Source: an uncultured Clostridia bacterium (GTDB lineage Bacteria; Bacillota; Clostridia; Oscillospirales; Acutalibacteraceae). From it: a stretch of 64,000 nucleotides of DNA. Shown piece by piece: positions 1 to 8,580 of this stretch. Location of the stretch: the NCBI GenBank assembly GCA_947598155.1, contig CANQFC010000006.1, forward strand, positions 1 through 64,000, given 5' to 3'. The notes under the pieces are model-generated. The model was not told the origin of the DNA. It searched no databases and saw only the letters and a list, made by a program, of their open reading frames with translations. Both the position numbers and the translations under genes were made by a program. Position 1 is the first letter of the stretch. The number at the start of each line of letters is the position of its first letter.

Positions 1-208
1 AGTTTGTTGCTTAAAATTTAATTTTCTACATCAAATAGGCTTTTTTGTACTGTCTGCACAATCTGGGGCAGTTCAAAGCAGTAAACCCGCTATTCTAACG
101 GGGCTTTGGCTATGTTTAATTTCCACGCAATCAACAAGGATAAACTAAGATTAATATAACTTAGGCAAGATATGTCCGCCTCGCTCTGCCTGCGGCAAAC
201 CGCTCGGC
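1..208. other. left edge, no gene recognised
   Basis: No coding region is convincing here. Positions about 155-180 carry the end motif of the dispersed intergenic repeat in minus orientation (AACTTAGGCAAG followed by a GTCCGCC-like stretch). The rest is AT-rich with one weak hairpin near 90-110. The open frames across this part and the next 650 bases are by-products of the tmRNA gene and its repeats. Confidence 0.5.
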
Positions 209-465
209 ATGGACTATGGTTTCGATTACCGCCCAAAATAAAAAGAGAAGTACGAAATCAAGTTCGCACTTCTCTTTAATGGTGGAGATGGCGGAAACCG
301 AAGCTTCGCTTCGTTCGGTTGCCTCGCAACCCTTTCGCATTTTTATGTCCCTTTTGCTCGTTCCTCGCAAAAGATGGACTACGGTTTCGATTACCGCCCA
401 AAATAAAAAGAGAAGCACGAAATCAGAATCGCACTTCTCTTTAATGTTAATGGTGGAGATGGCGG
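209..465. repeat. tandem palindromic copies of the tmRNA 3' end
   Basis: Two related units, 209-294 and 374-465, lie directly downstream of the tmRNA gene. Each unit contains a forward T-arm-like block (218-233; 382-398), a terminator-like hairpin, and the tmRNA acceptor end in the opposite sense (280-294; 451-465). The block at 382-398 is an exact 17-base inverted copy of 461-477, which lies inside the real tmRNA T-arm. The distal unit has lost six bases of the T-arm copy. Between the units (295-373) are three short hairpin-forming sequences rich in GCGAG/CGAGC. Origin unknown: a remnant of integration at ssrA or a local palindromic duplication. Confidence 0.75.
404..442 (-). terminator. tmRNA terminator
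   Basis: Read on the minus strand, the stem AAAGAGAAG/CTTCTCTTT (arms 434-442 and 407-415) is followed by a T-rich run. It starts eight bases after the CCA end of the tmRNA gene. A near-identical hairpin lies in the second repeat unit at about 242-277. Confidence 0.75.
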
Positions 466-802
466 TAATCGAAACCGCGTCCGAAAATCTATTCCCAAAG
501 CTTTCTACGAGCGTAGTGTACCGTTTAAAATTCCCTTTTCTACCCGCCGATACACGGGCAGGTAAAATCGGTAGCTCTTTGCGTCATGACAGATTACAGA
601 GCGCTTATCCGTTCACGTTCACTGCTTCATGGCGCTTCTTGCTCAGCCGCAGTACTCTGAGGGAAGCGTTGCCGCTATTTAAGCAGCAAGTAAAACTTTA
701 TTATCTTTGTCGTTTATTTCTAAACTTGAAGCTTTTATTGTGGTGCCTCGCCACAGCTCGCTTACTAAGGTTCAAAATCCCCGTCGAAATCCTTTCATCC
801 CC
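451..802 (-). ncRNA. ssrA: transfer-messenger RNA (tmRNA)
   Basis: Ribosome rescue RNA working with SmpB, which is encoded just upstream on the same strand. The 5' end GGGGATG (796-802) pairs with CATCTCC before an encoded CCA (451-453). The tRNA-like domain shows GGATTTCGACGGGG near the 5' end and a T-arm with loop TTCGATT. The tag frame reads N-D-K-D-N-K-V-L-L-A-A then TAA; the codon in front is ATA, so the resume codon is not the common Ala codon if this frame reading is right. Length of about 352 nt is normal for a one-piece tmRNA. Unusual: the T-arm pair next to the loop is T-A where G53-C61 is nearly universal; the change is compensated, so the stem is kept. Confidence 0.93.
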
Positions 803-851
803 GGATAAGCTGATTTATTTAATTGTATATATTATTTGCGGATACAACTTA

Positions 852-880
852 ATTATACCCGTTTTAATGCCGTTAGACAT
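852..880 (-). promoter_or_regulatory. possible tmRNA promoter
   Basis: On the minus strand a perfect TATAAT (852-857) lies about 50 bases before the tmRNA 5' end, with a poor -35 (ATGTCT, 875-880) at 17-base spacing. The distance fits a precursor trimmed by RNase P. Only the -10 is strong. Confidence 0.4.
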
Positions 881-926
881 TTTTTGACTTAATTTTAGAC
901 GATAGACAAATTTTGTCTATTACGCT

Positions 927-1550
927 TTACTGCCTGTTAAAATAATTCATACTCGCCTTAAAATATGTTCTGATATACCCTGCTTTCGCGACAACGACAA
1001 ATTCGCCCGTTGACGGAATAAAGTACGCCGAGTCGCCGTCTTTTTTCTGTGTTTTCCTGAGGGCGCCCAAATTTGTTATTGCCATATTGGCTTTCAGAAG
1101 ATAGTCCTCCATACTAATACAAGATACTTCGCCGCCGTGCTTTACATAATGCGAGACCATGGAATCCGTGTTGTAAAAGGTGTATGTATAAGGAGATGTG
1201 TCAAACTCTTGAATTTCCACTTTCGCGCCTAAGAGGTGATAAACAAGCAGAGCGGCGGCGCACGCGGAAATCAATGAGGCGATAAATGCCGTCAAGTAGT
1301 TTATTTTTAAGTTAAGCAACAGCATGAGCGCAATAATCCACGACGCCGTAAATACGAACGCGATAATGTTTTTGCCGACGGTTCGTCTTTTCGTATAACA
1401 TTGATATACGGGTATATTGCCTTTGTTTATCTCACGGCAGGTTTTACAGCGTTTCGGGAGGCTGAGCTTTTTTGAGTTGTAAAAATTTATTTCGCTGTCG
1501 CTGAGTACAAATCTTTGGCCGCATTGTACGCAGATTCGGTTTAATGACAT
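927..1550 (-). CDS. zinc-ribbon membrane protein of unknown function
   Basis: 207 aa. An N-terminal zinc ribbon (C7-x2-C10 and C35-x2-C38, spaced by a basic linker) resembles the short cytoplasmic zinc-ribbon module found in many Firmicutes. Two membrane segments follow at about 58-78 and 84-106, then a soluble C-terminal domain of about 100 residues that I do not recognise. It starts three bases after the smpB stop and ends about 120 bases before the tmRNA gene, so it sits between the two parts of the trans-translation system on one strand. The position suggests co-transcription with smpB; a functional link is only inferred. Confidence 0.75.
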   Translation of the reverse strand: MSLNRICVQCGQRFVLSDSEINFYNSKKLSLPKRCKTCREINKGNIPVYQCYTKRRTVGKNIIAFVFTASWIIALMLLLNLKINYLTAFIASLISACAAALLVYHLLGAKVEIQEFDTSPYTYTFYNTDSMVSHYVKHGGEVSCISMEDYLLKANMAITNLGALRKTQKKDGDSAYFIPSTGEFVVVAKAGYIRTYFKASMNYFNRQ

Positions 1551-1553
1551 ACT

Positions 1554-2021
1554 TTACCTTAACCTCTCCTTTATACCCCGTTCAATATTCCTTTGAGCCT
1601 CTTTTTTTGCCGCGGTTTCACGCTTGTCGTACAGCTTTTTGCCCTTGCAAAGCCCTAATTGCACCTTTGCTCTGCCCTTTTTAAAATATACCGACAGCGG
1701 AATGAGCGTTAACCCTTCTTGCTTTAAAGTGCCGAAGAGCCTTGTTATCTCTTTTTTGTGCATCAGCAGTTTTCTTGGGCGCAGGGGGTCGCGGTTAAAG
1801 ATGTTTCCGTGTTCGTAAGGGCTTATGTGCATTCCGTTGACGAAAATTTCGCCGCCGTCAATATTGCACCAGGAGTCTTTAAGGTTGCATTTGCCCTGCC
1901 GCAGAGATTTTACCTCCGTTCCGACAAGCTCAATGCCCGCCTCATACGTTTCCAGCACGAAATAATCGTGATATGCTTTTTTATTCTGCGCAACAGTGTT
2001 GCCTGTATTTTTGTCTGCCAT
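1554..2021 (-). CDS. smpB: SsrA-binding protein SmpB
   Basis: 155 aa, the normal length. Binds the tRNA-like end of tmRNA and brings it to stalled ribosomes. Family features seen: [21 protein letters not shown], the [16 protein letters not shown] block near the middle, and the basic C-terminal tail [10 protein letters not shown] that enters the mRNA channel. It follows recR by 56 bases on the minus strand and is followed by the zinc-ribbon gene and the tmRNA gene. Confidence 0.97.
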   Translation of the reverse strand: MADKNTGNTVAQNKKAYHDYFVLETYEAGIELVGTEVKSLRQGKCNLKDSWCNIDGGEIFVNGMHISPYEHGNIFNRDPLRPRKLLMHKKEITRLFGTLKQEGLTLIPLSVYFKKGRAKVQLGLCKGKKLYDKRETAAKKEAQRNIERGIKERLR

Positions 2022-2077
2022 CGCTTTTCTCCGTGCTGTGAAAATTCAATAAGTGACTTGCCTAAATTCAATAAGTA

Positions 2078-2674
2078 CTATAAAAGTTGCCTGCCGTCAA
2101 GCGCTCGGGAGAGCGTCACCTCATCGGCGTATTCCAAATCGCTCCCTACGGGCATACCGTAGGCAAGCCTTGTAACTTTAATGCCCATCGGTTTTATAAG
2201 CTTTGAAATATATACTGCCGTTGCCTCGCCCTCGGCAGTGGGATTGGTCGCCATAATGACTTCGTTCACAGCATCGTCGGCAAGGCGTGAAATCAGCTCT
2301 TTAACGCGGATGTCGTTCGGCCCTATCCCGTTTATGGGCGACATTACGCCGTGCAGGACGTGGTAAACTCCCCTGTACTCATGCGTTCTCTCAAAAGCGG
2401 CAATATCTCTCGGATTTTCAACCACGCAGATAGTAGAAACGTCCCGTTTCGGATTGCCGCATATGTCGCATTTTTCGCCCTCTGTTAAATTACAGCATAT
2501 AGAGCAGGTGTGGATTTTCTCATGAGCGTCGGTTATGGCTCCGGCAAGACTTTTTATTTCTTGGTCATCAAGCCCTAATACATAATATGCAAACCGCTCT
2601 GCCGATTTAAGGCCGACAGACGGCATTTTGCGAAATTCTTCAATAAGTTTTTGAAGTGATACAATATCCGCCAT
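2078..2674 (-). CDS. recR: recombination mediator RecR
   Basis: 198 aa, full length. Acts with RecO (and RecF) to load RecA on gapped DNA. Helix-hairpin-helix at the N-terminus (MPSVGLKSAERFA), a C4 zinc finger (C57, C60, C69, C72), then a Toprim domain beginning ICVVENPRDIAAFE. Last of the dnaX-ybaB-recR set, an arrangement kept in many bacteria; 15 bases follow the ybaB stop. The 56-base gap to smpB holds two fragments of the dispersed repeat (TTCAATAAG). Confidence 0.97.
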   Translation of the reverse strand: MADIVSLQKLIEEFRKMPSVGLKSAERFAYYVLGLDDQEIKSLAGAITDAHEKIHTCSICCNLTEGEKCDICGNPKRDVSTICVVENPRDIAAFERTHEYRGVYHVLHGVMSPINGIGPNDIRVKELISRLADDAVNEVIMATNPTAEGEATAVYISKLIKPMGIKVTRLAYGMPVGSDLEYADEVTLSRALDGRQLL

Positions 2675-2689
2675 TTGCTTTCTCCGAAA

Positions 2690-3034
2690 TCAAAGGCCGA
2701 GCCCCGGAATATCTAAATTCATTCCGCCCGTTACCTTGCTCATTTCACGCTCCGCTGTTTCGTCCGCCTTTCTCATGGCCTCGTTAACGGCGGCAATGAG
2801 CATATCCTCGAGCATTTCTGTATCGTCAGGGTCAACGACTTCGGGCTTTATTTTGACGGATTTTACTTCGTGTGAGCCGTTTACGGTAACTTCAATCGCT
2901 CCGCCGCCAGAGGACGCAGAATACTCCGCCTCCTTGCATTCGTTCTGAACACGCTCCATATCCTCCTGCATCTGCTGGAGCTTTCTCATCATATCGGCTC
3001 TTCCGCCGCCCTGATTCGGTATTCTCGCCTTCAT
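2690..3034 (-). CDS. YbaB/EbfC family nucleoid-associated protein
   Basis: 114 aa. Small dimeric DNA-binding protein associated with the nucleoid. An N-terminal coiled coil (about 15-45, MRKLQQMQEDMERVQNE) leads into the family core with VTVNGSHEVKSVKI and DPDDTEMLEDM, ending in a Gly/Met-rich tail. It starts three bases after the dnaX stop and is clearly co-transcribed with it. Confidence 0.95.
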   Translation of the reverse strand: MKARIPNQGGGRADMMRKLQQMQEDMERVQNECKEAEYSASSGGGAIEVTVNGSHEVKSVKIKPEVVDPDDTEMLEDMLIAAVNEAMRKADETAEREMSKVTGGMNLDIPGLGL

Positions 3035-3037
3035 AAA

Positions 3038-4702
3038 TCATTCTCCTTCAATTTTAATTCCAAGCTGTTTCGCTCTTGACACAAGGTTGCCGAGCGGATT
3101 TTTATTTTCCTCTTTAGGGGCGTTGTTATATACGCCGAGCGAAAAGCTTTTGCCCGTTACGTTAAATACAGCTTGTTTTATTATTTTTGAATATTCGCCT
3201 GTTTTAAGGTAAAGCTCCAAAACGGGCGAGCCCTTAATGAGTAAATATTTGTTATCGTAAATATACGCCAACGAGCCCGAAAGCATGGGGATAAGGCTCT
3301 TGTTCTCGGCAAAAAGCCTGTCGGTGACCTCAGGCCATTTCGTAAACGGCACCGTTTCACCCGAATTTGCCTGCAACGGCACATCGTTTTCCGCTTTTTT
3401 ATTCGGCTCTGCCGCGGGAGCGGGAACGGCTTTTTCGGGCTGTTTGTCCGCCGAATTTTGCTCACTTTCGTTTAATTGAGCCGGCTCGCTCGGCATTTCG
3501 TCCCTTTTAACGGCGGAAACGGATACCGGCCGGTAATTCTCTTCAGCCGCCAGAGCGGCGTTCGACACAGCCTTTTCAAGCTCGCTGACTCTGCGGATAA
3601 GCGAATTTATATCAGCGTCAAGAGAGGGTGTGCACAGGCGGATAACGCAAAGCTCTGCAACCGTTCTGCGGTTTGCGCCCTGTTTCATATCCGCCGCGGA
3701 AGAGGTGAGGACGTCAATGCAGGACATTATGACGGCAAGAGTGGTGCTTTCCGACTGCCTGCGGATAATTTCAATCTCATTTTGCGAGCAGATAAGCATT
3801 TTTTCAAAATCCTTGACCGCTTTTGAAATCATAAGGTTTCTGAAATGGCTTGTAAGCTCGGTTAAAAGGCGCTCCATATCGCACGAATCGTTGTAAAGAC
3901 CGTTAATTATCTCCAACGCTTTCGAGGCGTTTTTTTGCAAAATACAGTCGGCGAGTGCGAAAATGTATTCCCTGCCCGCAAGGCCTGAATTTTTCGCGAC
4001 AACGTCGGAGTCGATAGCCCCTTCGTGAGAAATGCACCTGTCAAGAAGAGAGAGCGCGTCACGCATAGCGCCGTCGGCGATTCGGGCTATGAGCATAGCG
4101 CCGTCGTCCGTAAGACGCACATTTTCTTTAACGGCAACCTCTTTGAGCCTTTCGGCGATGCTTTCGGGCGGAATCCTTTTGAAATCAAAACGCTGACAGC
4201 GCGAAAGTATTGTTGACGGAAGCTTATGCACCTCGGTGGTAGCCAGAATAAATTTAACGTGCTCCGGCGGCTCCTCAAGCGTTTTAAGAAGCGAGTTGAA
4301 CGCGCCGACGGAGAGCATATGAACCTCGTCTATAATGTAGACTCTGTATTTGGCATTGGCGGGGGTAAAATTGGCCTCCTCGCGAAGGTCGCGGATATTG
4401 TCTACGCTGTTGTTTGACGCGGCGTCAATCTCAACAACGTCTAAAACGGAGCCGTTGTCGATTCCTTTGCAGATACTGCATTCGTTACAAGGATTGCCGT
4501 TTACCGTGTGCTCGCAGTTAACGGCTTTCGCCAAGATTTTGGCGCAGGAGGTTTTGCCTGTACCGCGCGAGCCTGTAAAAAGGTATGCGTGGCTTGTTTT
4601 GCCGGCAGACACTGCGTTCATCAGCGTCCGCGTGATGTGCTCCTGACCGACAACATCCAAAAACGTACTCGGTCGGTACTTGCGGTATAAAGCACGGTAC
4701 AT
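3038..4702 (-). CDS. dnaX: DNA polymerase III subunit gamma/tau
   Basis: 554 aa. ATPase of the clamp loader, binding polymerase core in the replisome. Walker A GSRGTGKTS (K50), zinc cluster C63, C72, C75, C78, Walker B with DEVH at 125-128, sensor and arginine-finger region ILSRCQRF, then lid and collar domains and a low-complexity Glu/Ala/Pro linker (about 375-440) before the C-terminal domain V. The SRP RNA gene lies directly upstream, as in many Firmicutes, and ybaB and recR follow. I did not see a convincing A-rich slippery site for a programmed gamma frameshift. Confidence 0.96.
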   Translation of the reverse strand: MYRALYRKYRPSTFLDVVGQEHITRTLMNAVSAGKTSHAYLFTGSRGTGKTSCAKILAKAVNCEHTVNGNPCNECSICKGIDNGSVLDVVEIDAASNNSVDNIRDLREEANFTPANAKYRVYIIDEVHMLSVGAFNSLLKTLEEPPEHVKFILATTEVHKLPSTILSRCQRFDFKRIPPESIAERLKEVAVKENVRLTDDGAMLIARIADGAMRDALSLLDRCISHEGAIDSDVVAKNSGLAGREYIFALADCILQKNASKALEIINGLYNDSCDMERLLTELTSHFRNLMISKAVKDFEKMLICSQNEIEIIRRQSESTTLAVIMSCIDVLTSSAADMKQGANRRTVAELCVIRLCTPSLDADINSLIRRVSELEKAVSNAALAAEENYRPVSVSAVKRDEMPSEPAQLNESEQNSADKQPEKAVPAPAAEPNKKAENDVPLQANSGETVPFTKWPEVTDRLFAENKSLIPMLSGSLAYIYDNKYLLIKGSPVLELYLKTGEYSKIIKQAVFNVTGKSFSLGVYNNAPKEENKNPLGNLVSRAKQLGIKIEGE

Positions 4703-4737
4703 ACTGATGCCTCCTCATTATCAAAAATACTAAAAGC

Positions 4738-4875
4738 GCCTTAATTTAGTCATGCACCGTGCAGGCGGACTGCGGCGCCCGGCACGATCCGCTTAATGCT
4801 GCTCGGTTCCCCGCCTGACATGGTTCGCAGTGCGCCGCCGCGCAGGACCCGCACGGCACACGACTAAATTAAGGC
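4738..4875 (-). ncRNA. ffs: signal recognition particle RNA (small type)
   Basis: Scaffold of the signal recognition particle with Ffh. On the minus strand the core has GTCAGG ... GGGGAACC ... AGCAGC, the conserved asymmetric loop and tetraloop region that binds the Ffh M domain. The two ends form a long stem, including an AT-rich outer part (GCCTTAATTTAGTC pairing with GACTAAATTAAGGC, 4738-4751 and 4862-4875). The core of about 110-138 nt leaves no room for a full Alu domain, so this is the short, E. coli-like form. Exact ends are inferred from the pairing. Confidence 0.9.
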
Positions 4876-4892
4876 TAACGGTATTATGATAT

Positions 4893-4921
4893 ATTATACA
4901 ATATTGTTATTATTATTTCAA
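4893..4921 (-). promoter_or_regulatory. promoter of SRP RNA and dnaX operon
   Basis: Minus strand TTGAAA (916-921 of 4 kb, that is 4916-4921), a 17-base spacer, and TATAAT (4893-4898). Transcription would begin near 4886, about 10 bases before the SRP RNA stem. This is the only strong promoter seen upstream of dnaX. Confidence 0.8.
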
Positions 4922-5014
4922 GAGCGAAGATAAAAATTTATTGAGATGAAAGATATGAGAATTTTTTATTCTTAAAATAAAATACAATCTCATAATTAGT
5001 TTTTACAAGGCGTG

Positions 5015-5043
5015 TTGTAATATGTCCGAAATTATGGTAAAAT
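5015..5043 (+). promoter_or_regulatory. promoter of GH20 gene
   Basis: TTGTAA (5015-5020), 17-base spacer, TAAAAT (5038-5043). The start would be near 5050, about 34 bases before the ATG at 5084, with a GGAG-type ribosome site (GTTGGAGA) between. The remaining 4922-5014 is AT-rich and holds nothing else recognised. Confidence 0.6.
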
Positions 5044-5083
5044 TGTAGCTGTAAACAAATAAAATTCGGTTGGAGATTTTAAT

Positions 5084-6652
5084 ATGCTTAACATAATACC
5101 GCAGCCTGTCAGCATTTTGGAAAATCACAATAAAGAGGGCTTTAAGCTGTTTGCTCAGGACACCGTAACGCCTATGCCCTGCGCCGAGGATTTTATTGAT
5201 TTTAAGGATAAATTCTTTGCGGACCGAATAAAAGACGGCGAAGGCGAAGAAACCGTTATTTTGACTCTTGACGGCTCGGCAGAGCATGAGGAGGGCTATA
5301 CTCTTTGCTGCCGTGACGGCAAGGCTTATATAAACGCTAAAACGGATACCGGGCTTTTTATGGGACTTCAAACGCTCAAGCAAATGCTTTTGCAGTGCGG
5401 CGGTGAAGTGCCGTACACCGAAATTAACGATTATCCCCGCTTTGAGTACAGGGGGTTCATGCTCGATTCCGGCAGATATTTTTATAAAATTGACGACATA
5501 AAGCGAATAGTGGATTTAATGGCTCTGCATAAGCTAAATGTGTTTCACTGGCACCTGACGGAGGACCAAGGCTGGCGCATCGAAATAAAGAAATATCCGC
5601 TTTTAACCGAAAAAGGCTCTTTCAGAAACCATACAAACTTCGGGTTTAAATCCCATTCAGGTTATTATACACAGGACGATGTGCGCGAAATTGTCGATTA
5701 CTGTCATAAGCGCAAAATAAAGGTTATCCCGGAGTTCGATATACCGGGGCATACTGTTTCCGCGATAGCCTGCTACCCGTATTTATCCTGCTTTGACCGC
5801 AAATTAAAGGTTGCGACCCATTGGGGAGTCAAGCATGATATACTTTGCGCGGGAAAGGAAAGTACTTATGAATTTGTATTCGGCGTTTTGGACGAGATTA
5901 TGGAGCTTTTCCCCGATAAAATAATCCATATAGGCGGAGATGAGGCGGTAAAAACGCGGTGGCGCCTTTGCCCACACTGCCGTGAAGAGATGAAAAAACA
6001 CTCTCTTGAAACCGAAGACGAGCTCCAGATGTATTTTATGTCAAGGGTTAACAGTTATTTAAAGGAACACGGATTTTCATCGATTATGTGGAATTATAAC
6101 GAAATCGGCGGAGCGCGGCTCCTCCAGCCCGATATTGCGTGGACGGTATGCTCGCTTTCAGGCAAAGAAGATGTTGTCAGGGAAGAGCTTGGGCGCGGCA
6201 GAAAGCTGATAAACACAAGCTCGTTTCCGTATTATCTTGATTTTCCTTACGGCTGGAACTCTCTTGAAAGGGTTTGCGACGCTAATGCGGCGCTCACCGA
6301 AGATGACGGCGAAACGTGGGGCGTTGAGGGCTGTATGTGGACGGAATACGTGCCGAATATGAAAAAGCTCGAATTTCTTGCGTTTCCGCGGCTCGGGGCG
6401 ATTGCGGAAAATGCGTGGGCAGAAAAGGGGTACGCCTCGTTCGGGACGTTTTCTCAAAAGTTAAATGATTATTACAGGCTTTTGGACTTTTATAACGTAA
6501 ATTACGCAAAGGCTCAAAAGGCCGTGCCGTCCGCCTTTTATAAAGCCGTTTCCTCCGCTTGGTTCAACCGCAGGGTTTTGCATTGGCAGGGACTTCACAA
6601 CCTTATTGACAATAAAAAGGTTGAGATACTCGCGAAAAAGACGGGGAAATAG
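5084..6652 (+). CDS. beta-N-acetylhexosaminidase, GH20 family
   Basis: 522 aa. Releases terminal beta-linked GlcNAc or GalNAc from glycans. N-terminal GH20b-like domain (about 1-115) followed by the catalytic barrel: YRGFMLDSGRYF (122-133), HWHLTEDQGWR (155-165), PEFDIPGH (216-223) and HIGGDE (282-287), where D286-E287 is the catalytic Asp-Glu pair of substrate-assisted catalysis. No signal peptide is visible, so it is probably cytoplasmic, acting on imported chitobiose- or mucin-type oligosaccharides. The gene stands alone, with a dispersed repeat after its stop. Confidence 0.93.
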   Translation: MLNIIPQPVSILENHNKEGFKLFAQDTVTPMPCAEDFIDFKDKFFADRIKDGEGEETVILTLDGSAEHEEGYTLCCRDGKAYINAKTDTGLFMGLQTLKQMLLQCGGEVPYTEINDYPRFEYRGFMLDSGRYFYKIDDIKRIVDLMALHKLNVFHWHLTEDQGWRIEIKKYPLLTEKGSFRNHTNFGFKSHSGYYTQDDVREIVDYCHKRKIKVIPEFDIPGHTVSAIACYPYLSCFDRKLKVATHWGVKHDILCAGKESTYEFVFGVLDEIMELFPDKIIHIGGDEAVKTRWRLCPHCREEMKKHSLETEDELQMYFMSRVNSYLKEHGFSSIMWNYNEIGGARLLQPDIAWTVCSLSGKEDVVREELGRGRKLINTSSFPYYLDFPYGWNSLERVCDANAALTEDDGETWGVEGCMWTEYVPNMKKLEFLAFPRLGAIAENAWAEKGYASFGTFSQKLNDYYRLLDFYNVNYAKAQKAVPSAFYKAVSSAWFNRRVLHWQGLHNLIDNKKVEILAKKTGK

Positions 6653-6676
6653 ATACAATTTGCTCTTTGCCGCAGG

Positions 6677-6809
6677 TTCAATAAGCGGCTTGCCCCGTCA
6701 AGCGGTGTAAACCGCGCAAAATAATCAGCGAAGACCGAGTTTCCCGCCGATTTTGAAGACGGAACCCGCCGACAATAGAGGCGAGGGACGTCTTTTGCCT
6801 AAGTTATAC
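6677..6809 (+). repeat. dispersed intergenic repeat, copy 1
   Basis: Starts TTCAATAAG, continues GGCTTGCCCCGTC, GCGGTGTAAACCGC and ACGGAACCCGCC, and ends TTGCCTAAGTTATA. Several short inverted repeats make it likely to fold when transcribed. Same family as copies at 8425, 11005, 28643 and 54716. Confidence 0.8.
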
Positions 6810-6811
6810 GG

Positions 6812-6840
6812 TTGTTATTAAAGTAAATATGTGTTAAAAT
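6812..6840 (+). promoter_or_regulatory. promoter of glpK
   Basis: TTGTTA (6812-6817), 17-base spacer, TAAAAT (6835-6840), followed by an AGGGGG ribosome site and the ATG at 6887. It begins right where the dispersed repeat ends. Confidence 0.65.
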
Positions 6841-6886
6841 ACAATTTAGGGAAAAGCACTTAATTAAAAAACAGGGGGTTTTATTT

Positions 6887-8395
6887 ATGAAAAAATACGT
6901 TATGGCGTTTGACCAAGGGACTACAAGCTCACGGGCAATTCTTTTCGACCAAAACGGAAAGATTTTTGCGAAAGCTCAGCACGAGTTTTCCCAGATATAT
7001 CCGCAGGCGGGTTGGGTTGAGCACAGCCCTATGTCAATTCTTTTTTCACAGCTCCAGTCCGCTACCGAGGTTATGGCATCAAGCGGGGTTACCGCCGAGG
7101 AAATCGCGGCAATAGGTATTACAAATCAGCGTGAAACTACGCTAATTTGGGATAAAGCGACGGGAAAACCGGTTTACAATGCGATTGTATGGCAGTGCAG
7201 GCGCACCGCTAAGATGTGTGAGGAGATAAAAAAGGACGAAGAGCTTACACAGTACATAAAAAAACATACGGGGCTTGTTGTAGACGCCTATTTTTCCGCG
7301 ACAAAAATCAAATGGATTCTTGAAAATGTTGAGGGCGCTAAAGAGCAGGCAGAAAAGGGAGAACTTCTTTTCGGCACAGTTGAAACTTGGCTTATTTGGA
7401 ATTTAACGGGCGGCAGAGTTCACGTTACGGATTATTCAAACGCGTCCCGTACAATGCTTTTTGACGTTGACAAGCTTTGCTGGGACGAATATCTCTGCAA
7501 AAAGCTCGGCATTCCTATGTCAATGCTGCCTGACGTCAAGCCGTCAAGTATGGTTTACGGCGAGGTGGCGTCGGGCGTTATGGGGCTTGAAGAGCTTGCC
7601 GGCGTGCCGATTGCGAGTGCGATAGGCGACCAACCTGCGGCGCTTTTCGGCCAGGGCTGCATTAAACCCGGCCAGGCGAAAAACACATACGGCACGGGCT
7701 GTTTTCTGCTTATGAACACGGGCAAAAAAAGAGTTGAATCCAAGAATAATCTTGTTACGGGCGTTGCTTGGGGATTAAACGGCGAAGTTACATACGCTAT
7801 TGAGGGGTCGGCGTTTAACGCGGGTTCCGTAATTAAATGGCTTAGGGACGATTTGCATATGATTGACAACGCCGCCCGTTGCGACGAGCTTGCCGAGAGC
7901 GTCAATGACGCAAACGGAATTTACTTTGTCCCCGCGTTTACGGGGCTCGGCGCGCCGTACTGGGATATGTACGCAAGAGGAACTATTGTCGGAATGACAA
8001 GGGGAGTTAATCGCGCGCACATCTGCCGCAGCGTGTTAGAGGCAATCGCCTATCAGATGACCGACTTGCTTGAGGCTATGAAACAGGATTCCGACATTGA
8101 CCTTTTTGAATTGAGGGTTGACGGCGGCGCGTCAGTTTCGGATATAATGATGCAAATACAGGCAGACCTTATAAGAACGCCCGTTAACAGGCCGAAAATG
8201 GTTGAAACTACGGCTATCGGCGCGGCTTACCTTGCAGGGCTCGCAGTAGGCTTTTGGAAGGATACGGATGAAATAGCGCAGATTCGGCAGGTAGATAAGC
8301 TCTTTGAACCGAAAATGGAAATTGAAAAGAGAAACGAATACTATAAAGGCTGGCGGCGCGCGGTTGAGCGCTCAAGGGATTGGATTGAGCACTGA
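6887..8395 (+). CDS. glpK: glycerol kinase
   Basis: 502 aa, the usual length. Phosphorylates glycerol to glycerol 3-phosphate with ATP. FGGY-family signatures: phosphate loop [11 protein letters not shown] at the N-terminus, [34 protein letters not shown] and [12 protein letters not shown] in the second domain. No glpF or glpD is next to it, unlike many Firmicutes, so it is a single-gene unit between two dispersed repeats. Confidence 0.97.
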   Translation: MKKYVMAFDQGTTSSRAILFDQNGKIFAKAQHEFSQIYPQAGWVEHSPMSILFSQLQSATEVMASSGVTAEEIAAIGITNQRETTLIWDKATGKPVYNAIVWQCRRTAKMCEEIKKDEELTQYIKKHTGLVVDAYFSATKIKWILENVEGAKEQAEKGELLFGTVETWLIWNLTGGRVHVTDYSNASRTMLFDVDKLCWDEYLCKKLGIPMSMLPDVKPSSMVYGEVASGVMGLEELAGVPIASAIGDQPAALFGQGCIKPGQAKNTYGTGCFLLMNTGKKRVESKNNLVTGVAWGLNGEVTYAIEGSAFNAGSVIKWLRDDLHMIDNAARCDELAESVNDANGIYFVPAFTGLGAPYWDMYARGTIVGMTRGVNRAHICRSVLEAIAYQMTDLLEAMKQDSDIDLFELRVDGGASVSDIMMQIQADLIRTPVNRPKMVETTAIGAAYLAGLAVGFWKDTDEIAQIRQVDKLFEPKMEIEKRNEYYKGWRRAVERSRDWIEH

Positions 8396-8424
8396 CAGAG
8401 GATTAAACAGAGTACTGCGCTATA

Positions 8425-8534
8425 TTCAATAAGGGGCTTGCCCCGTAAGCGGCGCGGCAAGGCGAGGTGAAAACCCCGCTGATTCCGAAAACGGAACCCG
8501 CCTATAAAAACGGGACATCTCTAGCCTTAGCTAC
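8425..8534 (+). repeat. dispersed intergenic repeat, copy 2
   Basis: TTCAATAAGGGGCTTGCCCC start, GCGCGGCAAGGCG, ACGGAACCCGCC and GGGACATCTCTAGCCTTA end. Somewhat shorter than copy 1 in the middle. Lies between glpK and the malic enzyme gene. Confidence 0.8.
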
Positions 8535-8580
8535 AATTTTTCAAGTAAGGATTTTAAAAATTTTTCATCAGAGGTAAAAA

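Noticed and set aside
161-418. Minus-strand open frame of 85 codons
   Set aside because: It is made of the two tmRNA-tail repeat units; no ribosome site and repeated peptide blocks reflect the duplicated DNA.
216-887. Long plus-strand open frame
   Set aside because: It runs antisense across the tmRNA gene and its repeats, and the sequence shows RNA features instead.
3038-4702. Programmed frameshift in dnaX
   Set aside because: No A-rich slippery heptamer with a following stem was recognised.
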